A DNA stretch of 64,000 bases, taken from NCBI GenBank assembly GCA_001051155.2, contig JYIP02000001.1, positions 5,022,001 through 5,086,000 on the forward strand. Direction: 5' to 3'. Below, piece by piece: positions 32,988 to 44,249 of the stretch. This DNA comes from Chrysoporthe austroafricana. Its lineage: Eukaryota; Ascomycota; Sordariomycetes; Diaporthales; Cryphonectriaceae. How positions within the stretch are numbered: the stretch's first letter is position 1; every line of letters starts with the position of its first letter. A program made the position numbers and the translations under genes. Below the pieces are notes generated by a model that worked only from the letters and a program-made list of their open reading frames with translations, was not told the origin of the DNA and searched no databases.

Positions 32988-34554
32988 CTGCGGTCCCTGT
33001 GAGCAGACCGCAGACAGCAAGTGCTTTCATGTGGCCCTTCAAAGGCCCTCTCAGTTTCACACTAATCATATTGGGCTCTGGGAAAGCTAAATTCCTCTTT
33101 TTTTTTTTCTCTCTCTCTATTTTCAAGGAGTTTCTGGTACGGGGTTTATTCTGTGGGGCGGCTGGAAAATACACGATACCTGGCATTCTGGTTCATGACG
33201 GCATGGCGATCACAGCATACGATTTGGGTGCATGCATATATACATAGGAAAGGGACACCGACCGGCTGGTCGGAATTGGCGTTGGAAGAGTGTTCCTATT
33301 TTCGTGGTTACTCGACAGCGTGGTCGTTCTGGATAGGTGGGCGCTGGTCACGATGTAAAGCGTATCAGGGATATATGATGACGGTTGCACGCGCATGGTG
33401 CCAGGACGTTGGACATGGTCGGCGTTGGGTGTGACTTCTGTGAGGGGTCTGCGTATCACCTGTTATGTGTTCTGAGAAGACTCATGTATCGCTCAAGAGT
33501 ATCCGTATCTGGTGTGGGTTCCGGTCTCATCGTGAGAGGGCGGGGCAAGGTCTCCAGGGGACAAGTGGGAGTTCCGCTGGGAAGGTCGGAGAGAGATTCA
33601 ATGACTCTAATGAGATGTACGTTCCGGTGTGGTGTGGGCGTCCGGAGGAGGCGAGGGGTCTGGGAGAGGAGAGGAGGAGAGGGCGATGAACGAACAAGGT
33701 GGCCAGTGACGACTTTCTTTGCTACTAGGCAACAAGACAAGTGAGTTTTATGTCACACTCCTGGTGAGGGACTTCGACACATACGAGTTTCATCTGCTCC
33801 ATGATTCCCGTGAGTGACTATCTGGGACTCCTGACGTGGACAATACCTCCTGGATTGCAGCGGTGACTCCATCGGCGTGCCTGTTCTGCAAGGGAGAGAG
33901 GGAAATCCGACTGCGCAGGGGTTGAGTGAGACATGATCGACCAGGGAGGCGTGGGAGGATGTCGAGGCGGCGTGGCGGGCGTGGCGGGATATGCAAACAG
34001 ACTCTGGATGACTGTTCCCAGACAAAGATCTCTCAGCACACCCGCAGGCTCCTGTCAGTTAGCAAGTGCCAACCCCAACGGGTGTCCTGGATCATAGAGC
34101 TCCTTCTAGCCTGATCTGTACAGCCAGACGTTGGCGATCATCTCAACAGTCTAGATCTCATAGCGCGCGGTACTAGTCACAAACCGGGTCGATACTCTGA
34201 CCTTTGATTAGGTAAAGAAGGAGGGAATGGGGAGAAGGGCGCATTGGCATCGTAGATGAACGCGCCTGCTCGGGCGCGAGGGGCTTACCTGCCCGCCCTT
34301 TCTTCCGCTGACCGACTGAGCTCTCAGGGACGTCGAGGGTTCGCAATGCTGAGAGGCCACAGTCGTTCCCGGCATCGAAGCTTGGTCCTTTCGAAATCTT
34401 GGCCGACCTGGGCTCACTTCTCTCAGGGCGCACCAGAAAGAGAGGCGCATCTCCGATACGCGCGGGAAACATCTGTGGGCTTGAGGGCTCTGGTGCACCG
34501 GTACACTGACTGCTAGCGACGGGGACAACAAACACGGGGATAGCGCCGCCCAAG
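32988..34554. other. intergenic, no gene seen
   Basis: About 1.6 kb. A T10 and CT-rich run lies at ~33098-33120, probably in the phytochrome 3' flank. No supported coding region; short frames only. Confidence 0.35.
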
Positions 34555-36498
34555 ATGCTGCTCGGATACCCCAAACGACCACGGTTCTTCATCTCTGTCG
34601 CCACGACATGTCTCTTGATTGTGTACATCCTCCTCAGCAGCCGCGATGACTCCTATACGTGGAGCCGACCCAACTTCTGGCGCGCGAGCAGCCTTACGTC
34701 GCCCTCAGCAAAGGGATGGGGAACACGACCGCCACCCTCGCCCCTCCCAGAAGATGACCACCCCATCTCGCGACTGATCCGAGATGCACACGCCGCGTAC
34801 GCGACCCTCCTGCAAAACGAGTCCCACACCCTCGCGGAGGCGGCAAGCCGCTACCGCCTGCGCCGCGGGCGCCACCCGCCCCCGGGGTTCGGGGCATGGT
34901 TCAGGGCGGCGCGGAAGCGCAACGCCGTGGTGGTGGAGGACTTCTTCGACCGGATCCACCACGATATCAACCCGTTCTGGGCGCTCGACCCGCTCGAGCT
35001 GCGGCGCATGGCGCGCTCGGCGCCGCAGGTGATCCGCGTACGGAGGGGCAAGGCGAGCTTCGAGACGGACGACCCGCAGCGGTCGCCGTTCATCCAGCTG
35101 TGGGCGGCACTGGTCAAGGAGATGGAAGGGGAGCTGCCGGACCTAGATATGCCGGTCAACTTGATGGACGAGAGCCGAGTGCTGGTCCCCTGGGAGAAGG
35201 TCGACCGGTACGCCGAGCGCGAGCTCGCGAGTAGGGAGCTGTTCCCCGCCGAGGAGGCCCTCGGCGAGTATACGAGCCTCGGCGACGCCGACGCCGACGC
35301 CGACGGCGAAGGCGAGGGGTTCGCGCCGCACTGGATCACCAACGACGCGAAACGCTATTGGGACCACCTCCGTGCGGCGTGCCCGCCGGGGAGCCCGGCG
35401 CGGAATTACGAGAGCTTGAAGAACGCGGGCGAGCCGATCGACGGGCTGTACCCCATCGGGGCGCTGCCCCACACGCGCGAGGGCTTCGTGGCGAACTTCA
35501 CGGCGAGCACGGACGCGTGCTGGCAGCCGCACCTGCGCGGGATGCACGGGACGCTCGTGGAGAGCGTCAGCATGTCGACGAGCCACGAGCTGGTGCCCAT
35601 GTTCGGCGGGTGCAAGCTCGCGCAGAACAACGAGATGCTGCTCCCGGGGGCCATGTACCTGGCGGAGGACGCGTCCCACGAGCGCGGCCGGGCCGAGGGC
35701 CCGCCCTGGGCGGACAAGCAGGACAGGCTCGTGTGGCGCGGCGCGGCGAGCGGCGGGCGCAGCCGCGCCGACAACTGGTGGCACCTCCACCGCCACCGCT
35801 GGGCGCAGGTCATGAATGGGTCGACGGTGCGGCGCGTCGAGGCGGGCGACCGGGGCGCGGCGCCCACATTCCGGCTGCCGCCCCGGGGCGGCGCGCACCG
35901 GGACTTCGCGGCGGCGCGGCGGAGGCCCGGCCGGTCGATCGGCGACTGGCTCGAGGGCGCGGCGGACGTCGCGTTCGACAGCCTCGAGTGCGCCCCCATG
36001 GCCCAGGACGCGGAGGGGCGGCAGGTCGACCCCGGGTGCGCGCACACCAACGACTACTTCGCGCTGGCCGGGGCGGTGCCGGCGGCGGCGCAGCAGCACG
36101 GGCACAAGTACGCGGCGGACGTGGACGGGCCCAGCTACAGCGCGCGCTGGCGCGGGCTCCTGCGGGGCGCGAGCTGCCCGCTCAAGGCGACGCTGTACGC
36201 GGAGTGGCACGACGACCGGCTCGTGCCGTGGGTGCACTTCGCGCCGCTCGACAGCAGCTACCGGGACGCGTGGGCGGTGCTGGCGTACTTCCTGGACGGG
36301 CACGACGCCGAGGGCGCGAGGATCGCGGCGGCGGGCCGGGCGTGGGCGGCGCGGGCGCTGCGGCGCGAGGACATGCTTCTGTACGTGTGGCGGCTGCTGC
36401 TCGAGTACGCGAGGGTGATGGACCCAAGGCGGGACCGGCTGGGGTTCGTGGACGACCTGCGGCCGAGGTGGACGAGGCCGTGGGAGATCGGGTGGTAG
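34555..36498 (+). CDS. GT90 (CAP10-like) glycosyltransferase, type II membrane protein
   Basis: Single exon, 647 residues. Residues ~12-29 form a membrane anchor after a short basic tail (type II, Golgi/ER lumenal). Residues ~290-630 show the CAP10/GT90 pattern: SHELVPMFGGCKLAQNNEMLLPG, then DRLVWRGAASGG with downstream Arg, and HKYAADVDGPSYSARWRGLL ... KATLYAEWHDDRLVPWVHFAPL. GT90 enzymes transfer xylose or glucose; in Cryptococcus CAP10 relatives act in capsule/glycolipid synthesis. Substrate here unknown. An Asp-Ala repeat (DADADADGEGEG, ~243-254) comes from a GCCGAC repeat. Third-position GC is extreme, so all frames stay open on both strands. Intronless, unlike most neighbours. Confidence 0.85.
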   Translation: MLLGYPKRPRFFISVATTCLLIVYILLSSRDDSYTWSRPNFWRASSLTSPSAKGWGTRPPPSPLPEDDHPISRLIRDAHAAYATLLQNESHTLAEAASRYRLRRGRHPPPGFGAWFRAARKRNAVVVEDFFDRIHHDINPFWALDPLELRRMARSAPQVIRVRRGKASFETDDPQRSPFIQLWAALVKEMEGELPDLDMPVNLMDESRVLVPWEKVDRYAERELASRELFPAEEALGEYTSLGDADADADGEGEGFAPHWITNDAKRYWDHLRAACPPGSPARNYESLKNAGEPIDGLYPIGALPHTREGFVANFTASTDACWQPHLRGMHGTLVESVSMSTSHELVPMFGGCKLAQNNEMLLPGAMYLAEDASHERGRAEGPPWADKQDRLVWRGAASGGRSRADNWWHLHRHRWAQVMNGSTVRRVEAGDRGAAPTFRLPPRGGAHRDFAAARRRPGRSIGDWLEGAADVAFDSLECAPMAQDAEGRQVDPGCAHTNDYFALAGAVPAAAQQHGHKYAADVDGPSYSARWRGLLRGASCPLKATLYAEWHDDRLVPWVHFAPLDSSYRDAWAVLAYFLDGHDAEGARIAAAGRAWAARALRREDMLLYVWRLLLEYARVMDPRRDRLGFVDDLRPRWTRPWEIGW

Positions 36499-36502
36499 GG
36501 GA

Positions 36503-36503
36503 G

Positions 36504-36539
<36 letters not shown>

Positions 36540-36541
36540 AG
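36503..36541. repeat. 7-bp tandem repeat (GGATACG)n
   Basis: Five tandem copies of GGATACG immediately 3' of the GT90 stop codon, ending in a variant copy. Confidence 0.85.
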
Positions 36542-37948
36542 ATAGGAGGGTGTGTGCTTTGATTGTGCTGTATCTTCTCGTTATTCTTCTCCATCTCCTC
36601 GTCCTCGTCCTCCTCTTCGTTCTTCTCTGCTAGCTCAAAATACCCGCACACATGTTCTCAGGAGGAATATCACCATGTCCATCGCCACCACCCTATATGC
36701 CCCCTACATGGTAACCATCGAAGTCGTCCCACATACTCCGTGGCAGTCATCACTTGCGGCGAATCCTGCAGGCGCGGGTGAGGCCACGAATAAATTAACC
36801 TCCTGACCGGTCATCCGAAGGTTATGACCGAGCCACGGGCACGGAGGCATTGGCGACGGTGTCACCGCAGGTACGCTGCGTCGCGAGGCCAGGATGCAGT
36901 GCGAAAGCGAGAGGCGGTTGATGAGGACGTGCAGGGGGGAAATAAGGTTCCAACCGCCCCCTAAAATTAGAAGCAACGGCCAGCAGGGCCAGCAGGGGGC
37001 CGGGGGGAGGTTGTTCCAGAGCTTCCAGGGGGGTTCGCCGCCAGGGGGGCCACTGGGGAGGGGCGCTGGGAGGCTACTGTAGCAGTCGGTGGCTAGCTGG
37101 CCGTGCACGCCGTGTAATCACGTAATGTCGGCTGCAGCAGCACGAGCACGAGGCCGGTGGGGCGCAACGGTGGGGCTAATTTAGCTGGGGCACACGCTGG
37201 GCCGGCGCTCGGGTGCTGTACTAGGCCGTTACGAGGGCCTGCACAGCACAGCACAGCACAGCACAGCACAGCACAGCACAGCACAGCACACAGCACAGCA
37301 GCCTAGGCGGTCCTGGACTATGTGCAGCAGTGGCGCCTAGCTAGCTGCTTCCGTAGGTCGTTATCGCAACCAGCCTGCCACCAACCCCCACGACCTGTTC
37401 TGCTTGCGGCATCGTGCTGGTGCTGGTGCCGGTGCTGGTGTTGGTGCTGCTCGCCAGCCCCCCCCCTCCTCGGTGGTGCCCCCCTCTCCTCCTCCTGAGG
37501 CGCTCGCTCATCATGTGCCTCCTCGACGGTGGGTGGTCGAGGTGGCGCCGGCCCAGGCCCTCTATTGGTGCGACGATGCTACGACAACAACACCAGAGAA
37601 ATGAAGAGACGCCGCTCGCCTCTCGCCTCTCGCTCATCAGCCGGGACCTCCCATAATTAAATCTTGGCAAATTATCCGAGAAACGTGTTTCCGTGTCACC
37701 CAGAGACGTGTCTCAAATCTCCCCCTTCCCTGATTCTTTAACTACTCTCGATCCCAGAGGCTATCGACACCGCTGCCACTGCCACTGCCACTACCATCAC
37801 AACCACCACAACCACCACCACCACCGCCCACCACAGCAACAACAACAACAGCATCATCTCCACTACCTGCCTCCACCACCACTACAACTGTCTCACCGAC
37901 AAATCAGACAAGAACATCTTGTGTCTTATCCCAGCACCCACAGCCAAC
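36542..37948. other. intergenic with microsatellites
   Basis: No supported gene. Contains the GCACA array, CTGGTG repeats (~37415-37450) and the CAC/CAA-rich leader (~37760-37860) of the following small gene. Confidence 0.4.
37241..37302. repeat. pentanucleotide array (GCACA)n
   Basis: Ten perfect tandem copies of GCACA (37241-37290) followed by a degenerate CAGCACAGCAG tail. Confidence 0.9.
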
Positions 37949-38464
37949 ATGCCTGGAGTCCGTAAGTCACCGCCCCTGCAGTCCCAGGCGGCACCCTTCC
38001 GAGACAGAGTGGACCTGTCGCTGACGACGGCCCGTCCCCCCTTCCCGCAGCCCCCGATGCGCTCAAGAACTTGAAGGCCAAGTTCCAGGCCATCTTCAAG
38101 AAGAAGGGCGGCAAGAAGGACAAGAAGGCCAACAAGAAGGACGCCGCCGCCGCTCCGGCCGCCGCCGAGACCGCCGCCGCCGCCTCTGAGCCCACGACCA
38201 CCGAGACGGCTCCCGCACCGGCCGGTATGTGCTTGCGCCCTCTCCCCTGCCGCCTCGTGGTGGAGACCCTCCCTGCTGCTGCTGCTGCTCCCCCCTGCGC
38301 ACGATGAATGTACTGACGTGCCGCCTGTTGCTCTAGCTGCCGCCGCCCCCGAGGAGACCAAGGCGGACGAGCCCGCCCCCGCCGCCGAGGCCGCGGCGCC
38401 GGCTCCCGCCGAGGAGGCCAAGAAGGAGGAGGAGGCGGCTCCCGCGCCCACCTCGACTGCTTAA
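37949..38464 (+). CDS. small Ala/Lys/Pro-rich protein, three exons
   Basis: Exons 37949-37961 (13 nt), 38051-38224 and 38337-38464; introns GTAAGT...CGCAG (89 bp) and GTATGT...TCTAG (112 bp); 104 residues. It starts MPGVPPDALKNLKAKFQAIF, a predicted amphipathic helix. A Lys-rich run (KKKGGKKDKKANKKD) and an Ala/Pro/Glu-rich tail follow, with no Cys, Trp or membrane segment. I recognise the general pattern of small basic N-helix proteins in ascomycetes but cannot name a function. The two canonical introns interrupting a GC-rich low-complexity frame, and the CAC/CT-rich leader, support a real expressed gene. The protein may bind membranes or nucleic acid through its basic helix; this is inference. 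Confidence 0.75.
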
Positions 38465-41400
38465 GGGAAGGGGAAATGGAGGCGCCGACGGGGCGTGGCT
38501 TCTGGACACTCGCTGCTGCTGTTGGGCCCGCTGGCCCGCCAGGCCCCCGCGCACGGCATTACCTCGATGAGCCGGACGGGGAACACGGCACCGCGCTGCT
38601 GACTTCTTCTTGTTCGTTGCATGGGTGTGGCGGGGCTGAGGTTGGGAAGGTTGGTCGGTTTGGTTGGTTCGTAACGGGGGCCTGACGCCTACGGACTCGG
38701 GCTCTCTCTCGCCCGCCCCTCGCGATGGGAGAGAAGTCTTGTGTGTTTTTTTGCTTCTGCTTCTGCCTCCGCCTCGTCCTCCTGATGGTTGCCCGTTTCG
38801 CTTTCTTGCGCGTCTCCTTGCTGTTTTGTTTCCTCTACAACTAATACCTCCATCCTTGCTGTGCTGCAGCCTTGTCACAAGTTGAATAGATACCCGAATT
38901 ATACCAGAAATTGTGCCTTCAGGGATACTGTCCGTGCTGCTCTTTGTTCTGCTGGGGGGTATACCGACCGGCGTCGTTGACTCGGCTGCCGGCCAAGTTT
39001 CTGCGACGCGCGGAGAACGCCGTCTCCTCTCGTTTCATATTGTGACTGGGGGTTTGGGAGGGGAGGGGAGGGGGTGTGGTTGCCGCCCTGGACCTCTCTG
39101 GCCATGCGAGGCTGTGGGCCGAGGCGCCGGAAGGCTCCCCAGCATCTCGAGTCAACGCCCGGTATCATCTTGATAGGCGGGCCAGACAGGCGCCCTCGGC
39201 CGGGTTGTGTCAGGCCTGCCTAGCGGAGCATCCCCCCTTGTCTGCGCCAAGATCCGGCTGGCGGTTTGACACTCTTGGCCGTGGGCACTCTCCCCACGGG
39301 CAGCCCGACCGCCCTGCTCCCCTACCCGGCACACCGCCTGGGGGGGATATGCGCCCACGGCCGCTGTTCCGACCATCCGGACCGCTGGGCCGCTGGAGGA
39401 TGACGCGTGCGCGACGCTGCTCGACCCTGTGATTTTCCGGGCCGGAGCTCTTGGCTCAGGTGGTCCAGGTGGAGGTTCATGCGAGTCCCGTGCTTTAGGA
39501 ACCGCTGGGGAGCACGGCGCTTACGACGGTGGGGGAGTGTGCCGTGGGGAGGCTATGCTGGCATGCAGAGGGCGAGGGGCGTTGCGACGGGTATACGGAA
39601 GGAAGGAGGCCGTCCGTGGCACGGCTCTCTCTGGAAGATGGGTCGGTCCTGTGGGTGCATGTTATGGACACTGTGCAATGCCTTGCAGTAGGGGCTCATG
39701 GGATCTAAAGATACAGCGCTGGCTCGGCCGAGATGGCGAGCTCTGGGCTGCGTGTCGTGTACGATTATCGTGAAGCATAGTCAGGTCGACAAGACTACGG
39801 AGATTGAGTAGAGGCTTTTAAATCCCCCTCCCGTGTTCTGTGATTACAAATATATTATATGTGGCTTGCTCATCATGCGCGGTGCTTACTATGGAGTCTG
39901 ACTTCGTTGCTAGGAAAGTTTCCGACAACTACGTATTGCTTGTATATGCCATTGCCAGCCGCTCTAGCCATACTTGCAGTGCTGAATTGTTTCTATGGTC
40001 CATGGAATCAACTGCTCACATAACGCTAGACCGTATGGTCCTGATCCCCACGTGACGCGATTTGAGTGGCACGCTTACGATATCGGTATGTCGATATCGA
40101 AGCCGTTGCTCCTTCTAGATTGAGGCGAACGGAGAGGGACAGTCCAGGTGCTCCTAGAAGCGACGGTGAGGTCTATCTGCCTGAAGGTAGCTCGAGCTAC
40201 TTTGGAAACAGTATGCCATTCCTACCCATGCTCGCATCCTGCTGTCCCCTTTTGCCCAGCGCCGCGTACAGGTATGTGCTGGCCGATCCGCTCATGGACA
40301 AGTACGTGTATATAGTAAGTAAATAACGACAGGGGCTGAACTGCTCGGTCTGGTCCTCGATATATGCGTTGTGCAGGAAAAGTGCAGCTTGGCCGAAAAG
40401 ACTATCCCGATATAGACGCAGGCATAACGTGCGCGAAGCCTTGTGGTGATGGTGACGACGTACTCTCCAAGACCACCATCACTGCAAGGCCAGCTCAGAC
40501 CCAGGGCTAAGGCTCCAGCACGAATAGCTCCAGGGCCATGGGCACGCAGACTACTTCCGTGTGATCACCCAGGTTCAATAGGCCACCCCTCTAGCCACGA
40601 CGAAGATGATGCCATCGGCTCGGCGAGCCAAGCACCTAGACCAACCCGGACGATGGAACACTGCACCGCTGACGAGTCTTGCACACTTCACACCGGGTGG
40701 AGTGCGTGACGACTACGCCAAGTCGCTTATCTAGACCGACAGCCTCGCCGGCAAGGGTGGGCAGCCATACTATCTCGTGGGCGCCACCGAAGATAGGGGG
40801 TGGCCGAGTACCTTGAAGGAAACCCTCATGTAGGCATCACGCCGCGTAGATGATCATAGATCGCAAGGAAGGTGTATGCATTGCTGAGGGTCTCGCCCAG
40901 AAAAAAAAAACAAGCTATGTAGGAAGGCCACCGGGTAGCCGCACGTAGAAATGTAACCTCAGCTGATTCCCAAACTTTCAAGGAGTAATCAAGACGACCT
41001 CTCGAAGCCAGGCGCCCAGCAACGGGTCTTGTTTTCTTCATCTCTGCCAGTGCGAAAACATCCACGCCAACGGCGGAATAGGACAGCGGACGTCGATACA
41101 CGTGTGGAACACGTGATATCTGGCATAATAGACCTACCGAGACCAGACCCAGGCCTCGCCTGACGCGCGCTGCACAGGTCGGACCACCCTCTTCACTTGA
41201 AGGAGGGGACGATGGCTTCTCGATATCCGAGACAGGACGGGGGCGGGCGCCGGGACCGTCTGCAACCATCCATCCATCCACCTACAGCACTAGGCCTGCC
41301 CCCCCCCCCTCCTCGGCCCAAAACTCAACCCCAAAGACCATATCCGAGCTGTGCCCGCTTGTGGCATCGGACTCGCTCGCCGCCCGACCTCAGGCCACAC

Positions 41401-41681
41401 CTCCTGCCGTCGGTTCAAGCTCGAGGGACAGGTTGCAACGACGGCGTCCGCTACCGCAACAGCGCGGCGGATCGGAAACAGTCCGCTGCAGAGCACCCCC
41501 TCCGCGGAACCAGGCTCCGGGCCGCGCACCAACCAGCTCCTGGCCCGCCTGGCCCTGAGGTTATGCATTGCCAGCGCCGCGCGACATCCTCCAGACCACG
41601 GAGCGGCGGCTCCGGCATACGGGCATGACGCAACGGCATGCTGGCCGGGATTGGTTCCTAGCGGGGTCGAGCCGCTGGCCC

Positions 41682-41745
41682 GGTTGGGTGGAGGAGGAGG
41701 GAGGAGGAGGAGGAAGAGCAGCAGCAGTAGCAGGAGGAGGCGTGA
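41682..41745. repeat. GGA/GCA trinucleotide-rich tract
   Basis: Purine-rich GGA repeats followed by AGC-AGC-AGC and GGAGGAGG; low-complexity tract. Confidence 0.6.
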
Positions 41746-41905
41746 GCTGCGTGTGCCGAGGGTGGCAGAAAGCTTGATTCTCGAGATCAGGCTGAATCGC
41801 GCTGTGCATGCACGGCACCGCACGTGGGGTCAAGGAGGCGAGGGGGGGTGGTCTGAGGTCTCGTGGACGGACGGGCTGAAATGGAAGATGGAGAATGATG
41901 GGGGG

Positions 41906-41940
41906 TGTGTGTGTGTATGTGAGTGTGTGTGTGGTGGTGG
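41906..41940. repeat. (GT)n dinucleotide tract
   Basis: GT-rich run interrupted by TAT and GAG. Confidence 0.7.
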
Positions 41941-42137
41941 AAAGGAGCGCTCATCCGCAGGCGAGTGGGAGGGAGAGTAGATGGAGAGAAGTTTTTCAGC
42001 AGCGAGAATTTTGTCGTCGTCGGTGACTGTTTACTGGTCTAGTGGGTAGTTTCTGGTGGCCTGGGCCCGAGCTTCCCCTCGAGCGGACCCACCACAGCGC
42101 GTCATGGGTTCAACCCTCGGCGTGGGGGGCGCACCAC

Positions 42138-42192
42138 CCTGCTGCACTGCTGCACTGCTTCACTGCTGCAACCCTGCTGCACCCTGCTGGGC
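42138..42192. repeat. CTGCA/CTGCTG-rich tract
   Basis: Repeated CTGCTGCA and CACTGCTGCACTG units, degenerate tandem array. Confidence 0.55.
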
Positions 42193-43541
42193 AGTGGCAC
42201 CCTGGGGGTTGGGAGAGCTCTCCTCTGGACGGACAAGCCCTGCGATACGAAGGCGCCGTGTCGAATGGCTCGATTGGTCCGCCTGGAGATTCCATCCCTG
42301 GCGAGGACCAGCTCACTCGCGCCGAGTCACTCGCCCGTCACCGACCGCGCCCGTCTCCCTCGCCCATCCTCGCCGCTCCTCGCGACCCCGACGATCTCGC
42401 TGCCAGCACACACTCGCTGTGTCAGCCCTCGCGCGAGGGGTGACGTCGGTCTTACGTCCCCCTTCCTGGGCCCGCAGGGGACAGCGCTCGCCGTCGCCAC
42501 TGGTCACACAGCAGCAGAAGCGTTTGCTGACGGGCGGCAGGGCGTTCGCGTGTGGGCGCACCAGGCTGTGTCTTCCCCAGGGCGCGCGACGAGGAGGACG
42601 AGGAGGAGGGGGACGGTGGGAGGGGGTTGGTTGGCACCACCTCAAGTAAAACCTGCCTGCATGGGCCTGCGGCTCACAGCAGCACACCAGGGGGCCTTCC
42701 AGAATCCGCATGGAAGCCTCGAGATCGAAGGCCGCTGCCGATCAGCCGGCTGCTGATCAGGCTGATCGCCGTGTGTCATCAACTTCTGTGTAACACACCC
42801 CTTCCAGCCACACACGCGCCAACGCATGGGCACACACACGCGCACACACATGCGCCGCTCCTGCGAGCTCGATGCCGGTTCTGCCCGTCTTACGCCCCAG
42901 CACCACGCCCTCCGGGGCAGGATTCCAGCCCTGGTCGCCGACGAGCGCAGGCCCGAGTTCTGACCATGCGGGGAGGAGCTGGAGGAGGAGGAGGATGATG
43001 ATGGTGATGATGGTTGGTGCTCCCTGTCCAGTCGGGTACAGCCCCGCCATGACCATGAGACCTCTGCCGCCGTCGCCTTCGCAGTAGCGTTCCCCCCCCC
43101 GGGCGCCGCAGGGGTGGCTCGTGCTGTCGCGTGAGGCAACACTAGGCTGCACTTGCTGTGGTTGCACCAGGGGAGAGAGGTCTCGCCCGCGAACGAACTG
43201 TTCTCAGGATCTTGATCCTCGCTATGAGAGCCACCCGTATAACAGAGCAAGTTAAGTCCGACGCCGTGTGACCACTGGCTGGCTGGCGGGCGTCGAGAGC
43301 GTCCTCTCGGCACAGACACCCGGCTACTGCCCAGGTGAACGCTGCGGCTGTCGTGGACTCATGGCCATAGTAGACACATGTATTCAAGCAGTCTATACAG
43401 ACATAGGCTCGCGTACACCGGCCGAGGTAGGTGAGGGACCAATGTGCTGACACAAGTGAGGCCTTCCAACAGGACAGGGCCGAAGCACACATCTAAGGCA
43501 TCGAAAACAACCCCTAAGAACCCCCCCCCCAAAACCCGTCT

Positions 43542-44249
43542 CTAAACCTGAGCATCCCGACTTACCACCCCCCCGAGATCCAGATACGCGCCAGATACCT
43601 CCTCATTGGCGGTCCCAGGCGCGAGCTCGTCGGCGCGCCACCTGCTGTGGTACGAGAAAGGCCGCCCGCGTCCTCCTGGATCTCGAGCCGACCAGCAGCA
43701 CCCGCACGCCTCTTTGGCCGGGGCTCCTGATGTCAGCATCATGCCACTATCCACGGCACTGCTGAACAGCACCTCCGCGCAGCCCCTCGGGCTGGACGAC
43801 CGGCGCGGTCTCGGGCCCTGTGCCGCGACCGCGCTGCCGGCGGCCGTGGACCGTGCTGCCGCCTCGTCCCGCGATGCCAGCAGCCAGTGCAGGGGAAAGG
43901 GGTGCCTGCGGACGTTCAGCGACGGGAACGGGATGGAGTCGACGTAGATGGCCTGAGGGAACCTGCAAGGCACTGGCTGGACGGGACCTGGCAGACGCCG
44001 GCGCCCGCCATGAAGCTGGGTTCCCGCATGGCGGGGACGCATGTTCCCGTCGACTTGTCCTACCGCGCTGGGGAGGGCGAGCCCGGAGCTGCAGGGCGGC
44101 ATGGGGAGCACGGCTTGCGAGCGTGGTGGTCGGCTGGGGGCACAGCAGGCAGAAGGCCGCTTGGCAGTGCACCGCAACGGGCACGGAGGTGAACAGCAGC
44201 TGCGCCGCGGCGGCGTGCCTCGTCGGTGAGGGATCGGTGAGGGAGTCAT
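43542..44249 (-). pseudogene. possible gene remnant, 235-codon ORF
   Basis: ATG-started frame with no introns proposed. The middle part (IYVDSIPFPSLNVRR, then LHWLLASRDEAAA, SAVDSGMMLTSG and CCWSARDP) faintly recalls the C-terminal DUF3425 region of fungal bZIP proteins. However, the expected upstream bZIP part and the remaining motifs are not visible, and the N-terminal third is Pro/Arg/Cys-rich like shadow frames. Treat as a weak hint of a decayed or mis-framed gene only. Confidence 0.15.

Noticed and set aside
35143..36651. 502-codon minus-strand frame opposite GT90
   Set aside because: Arg/Pro/Ala-rich shadow of the high-GC3 GT90 gene; the sense strand has clear family motifs.
40078..40099. 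Two CGATATCG palindromes 6 nt apart
   Set aside because: Short, only two copies, no gene nearby to regulate; chance cannot be excluded.
42036..42118. tRNA-like pattern (ctggtctagtgggtag ... gggttcaaccct)
   Set aside because: D-arm-like and T-loop-like strings are present, but neither acceptor, T stem nor anticodon stem can be paired.
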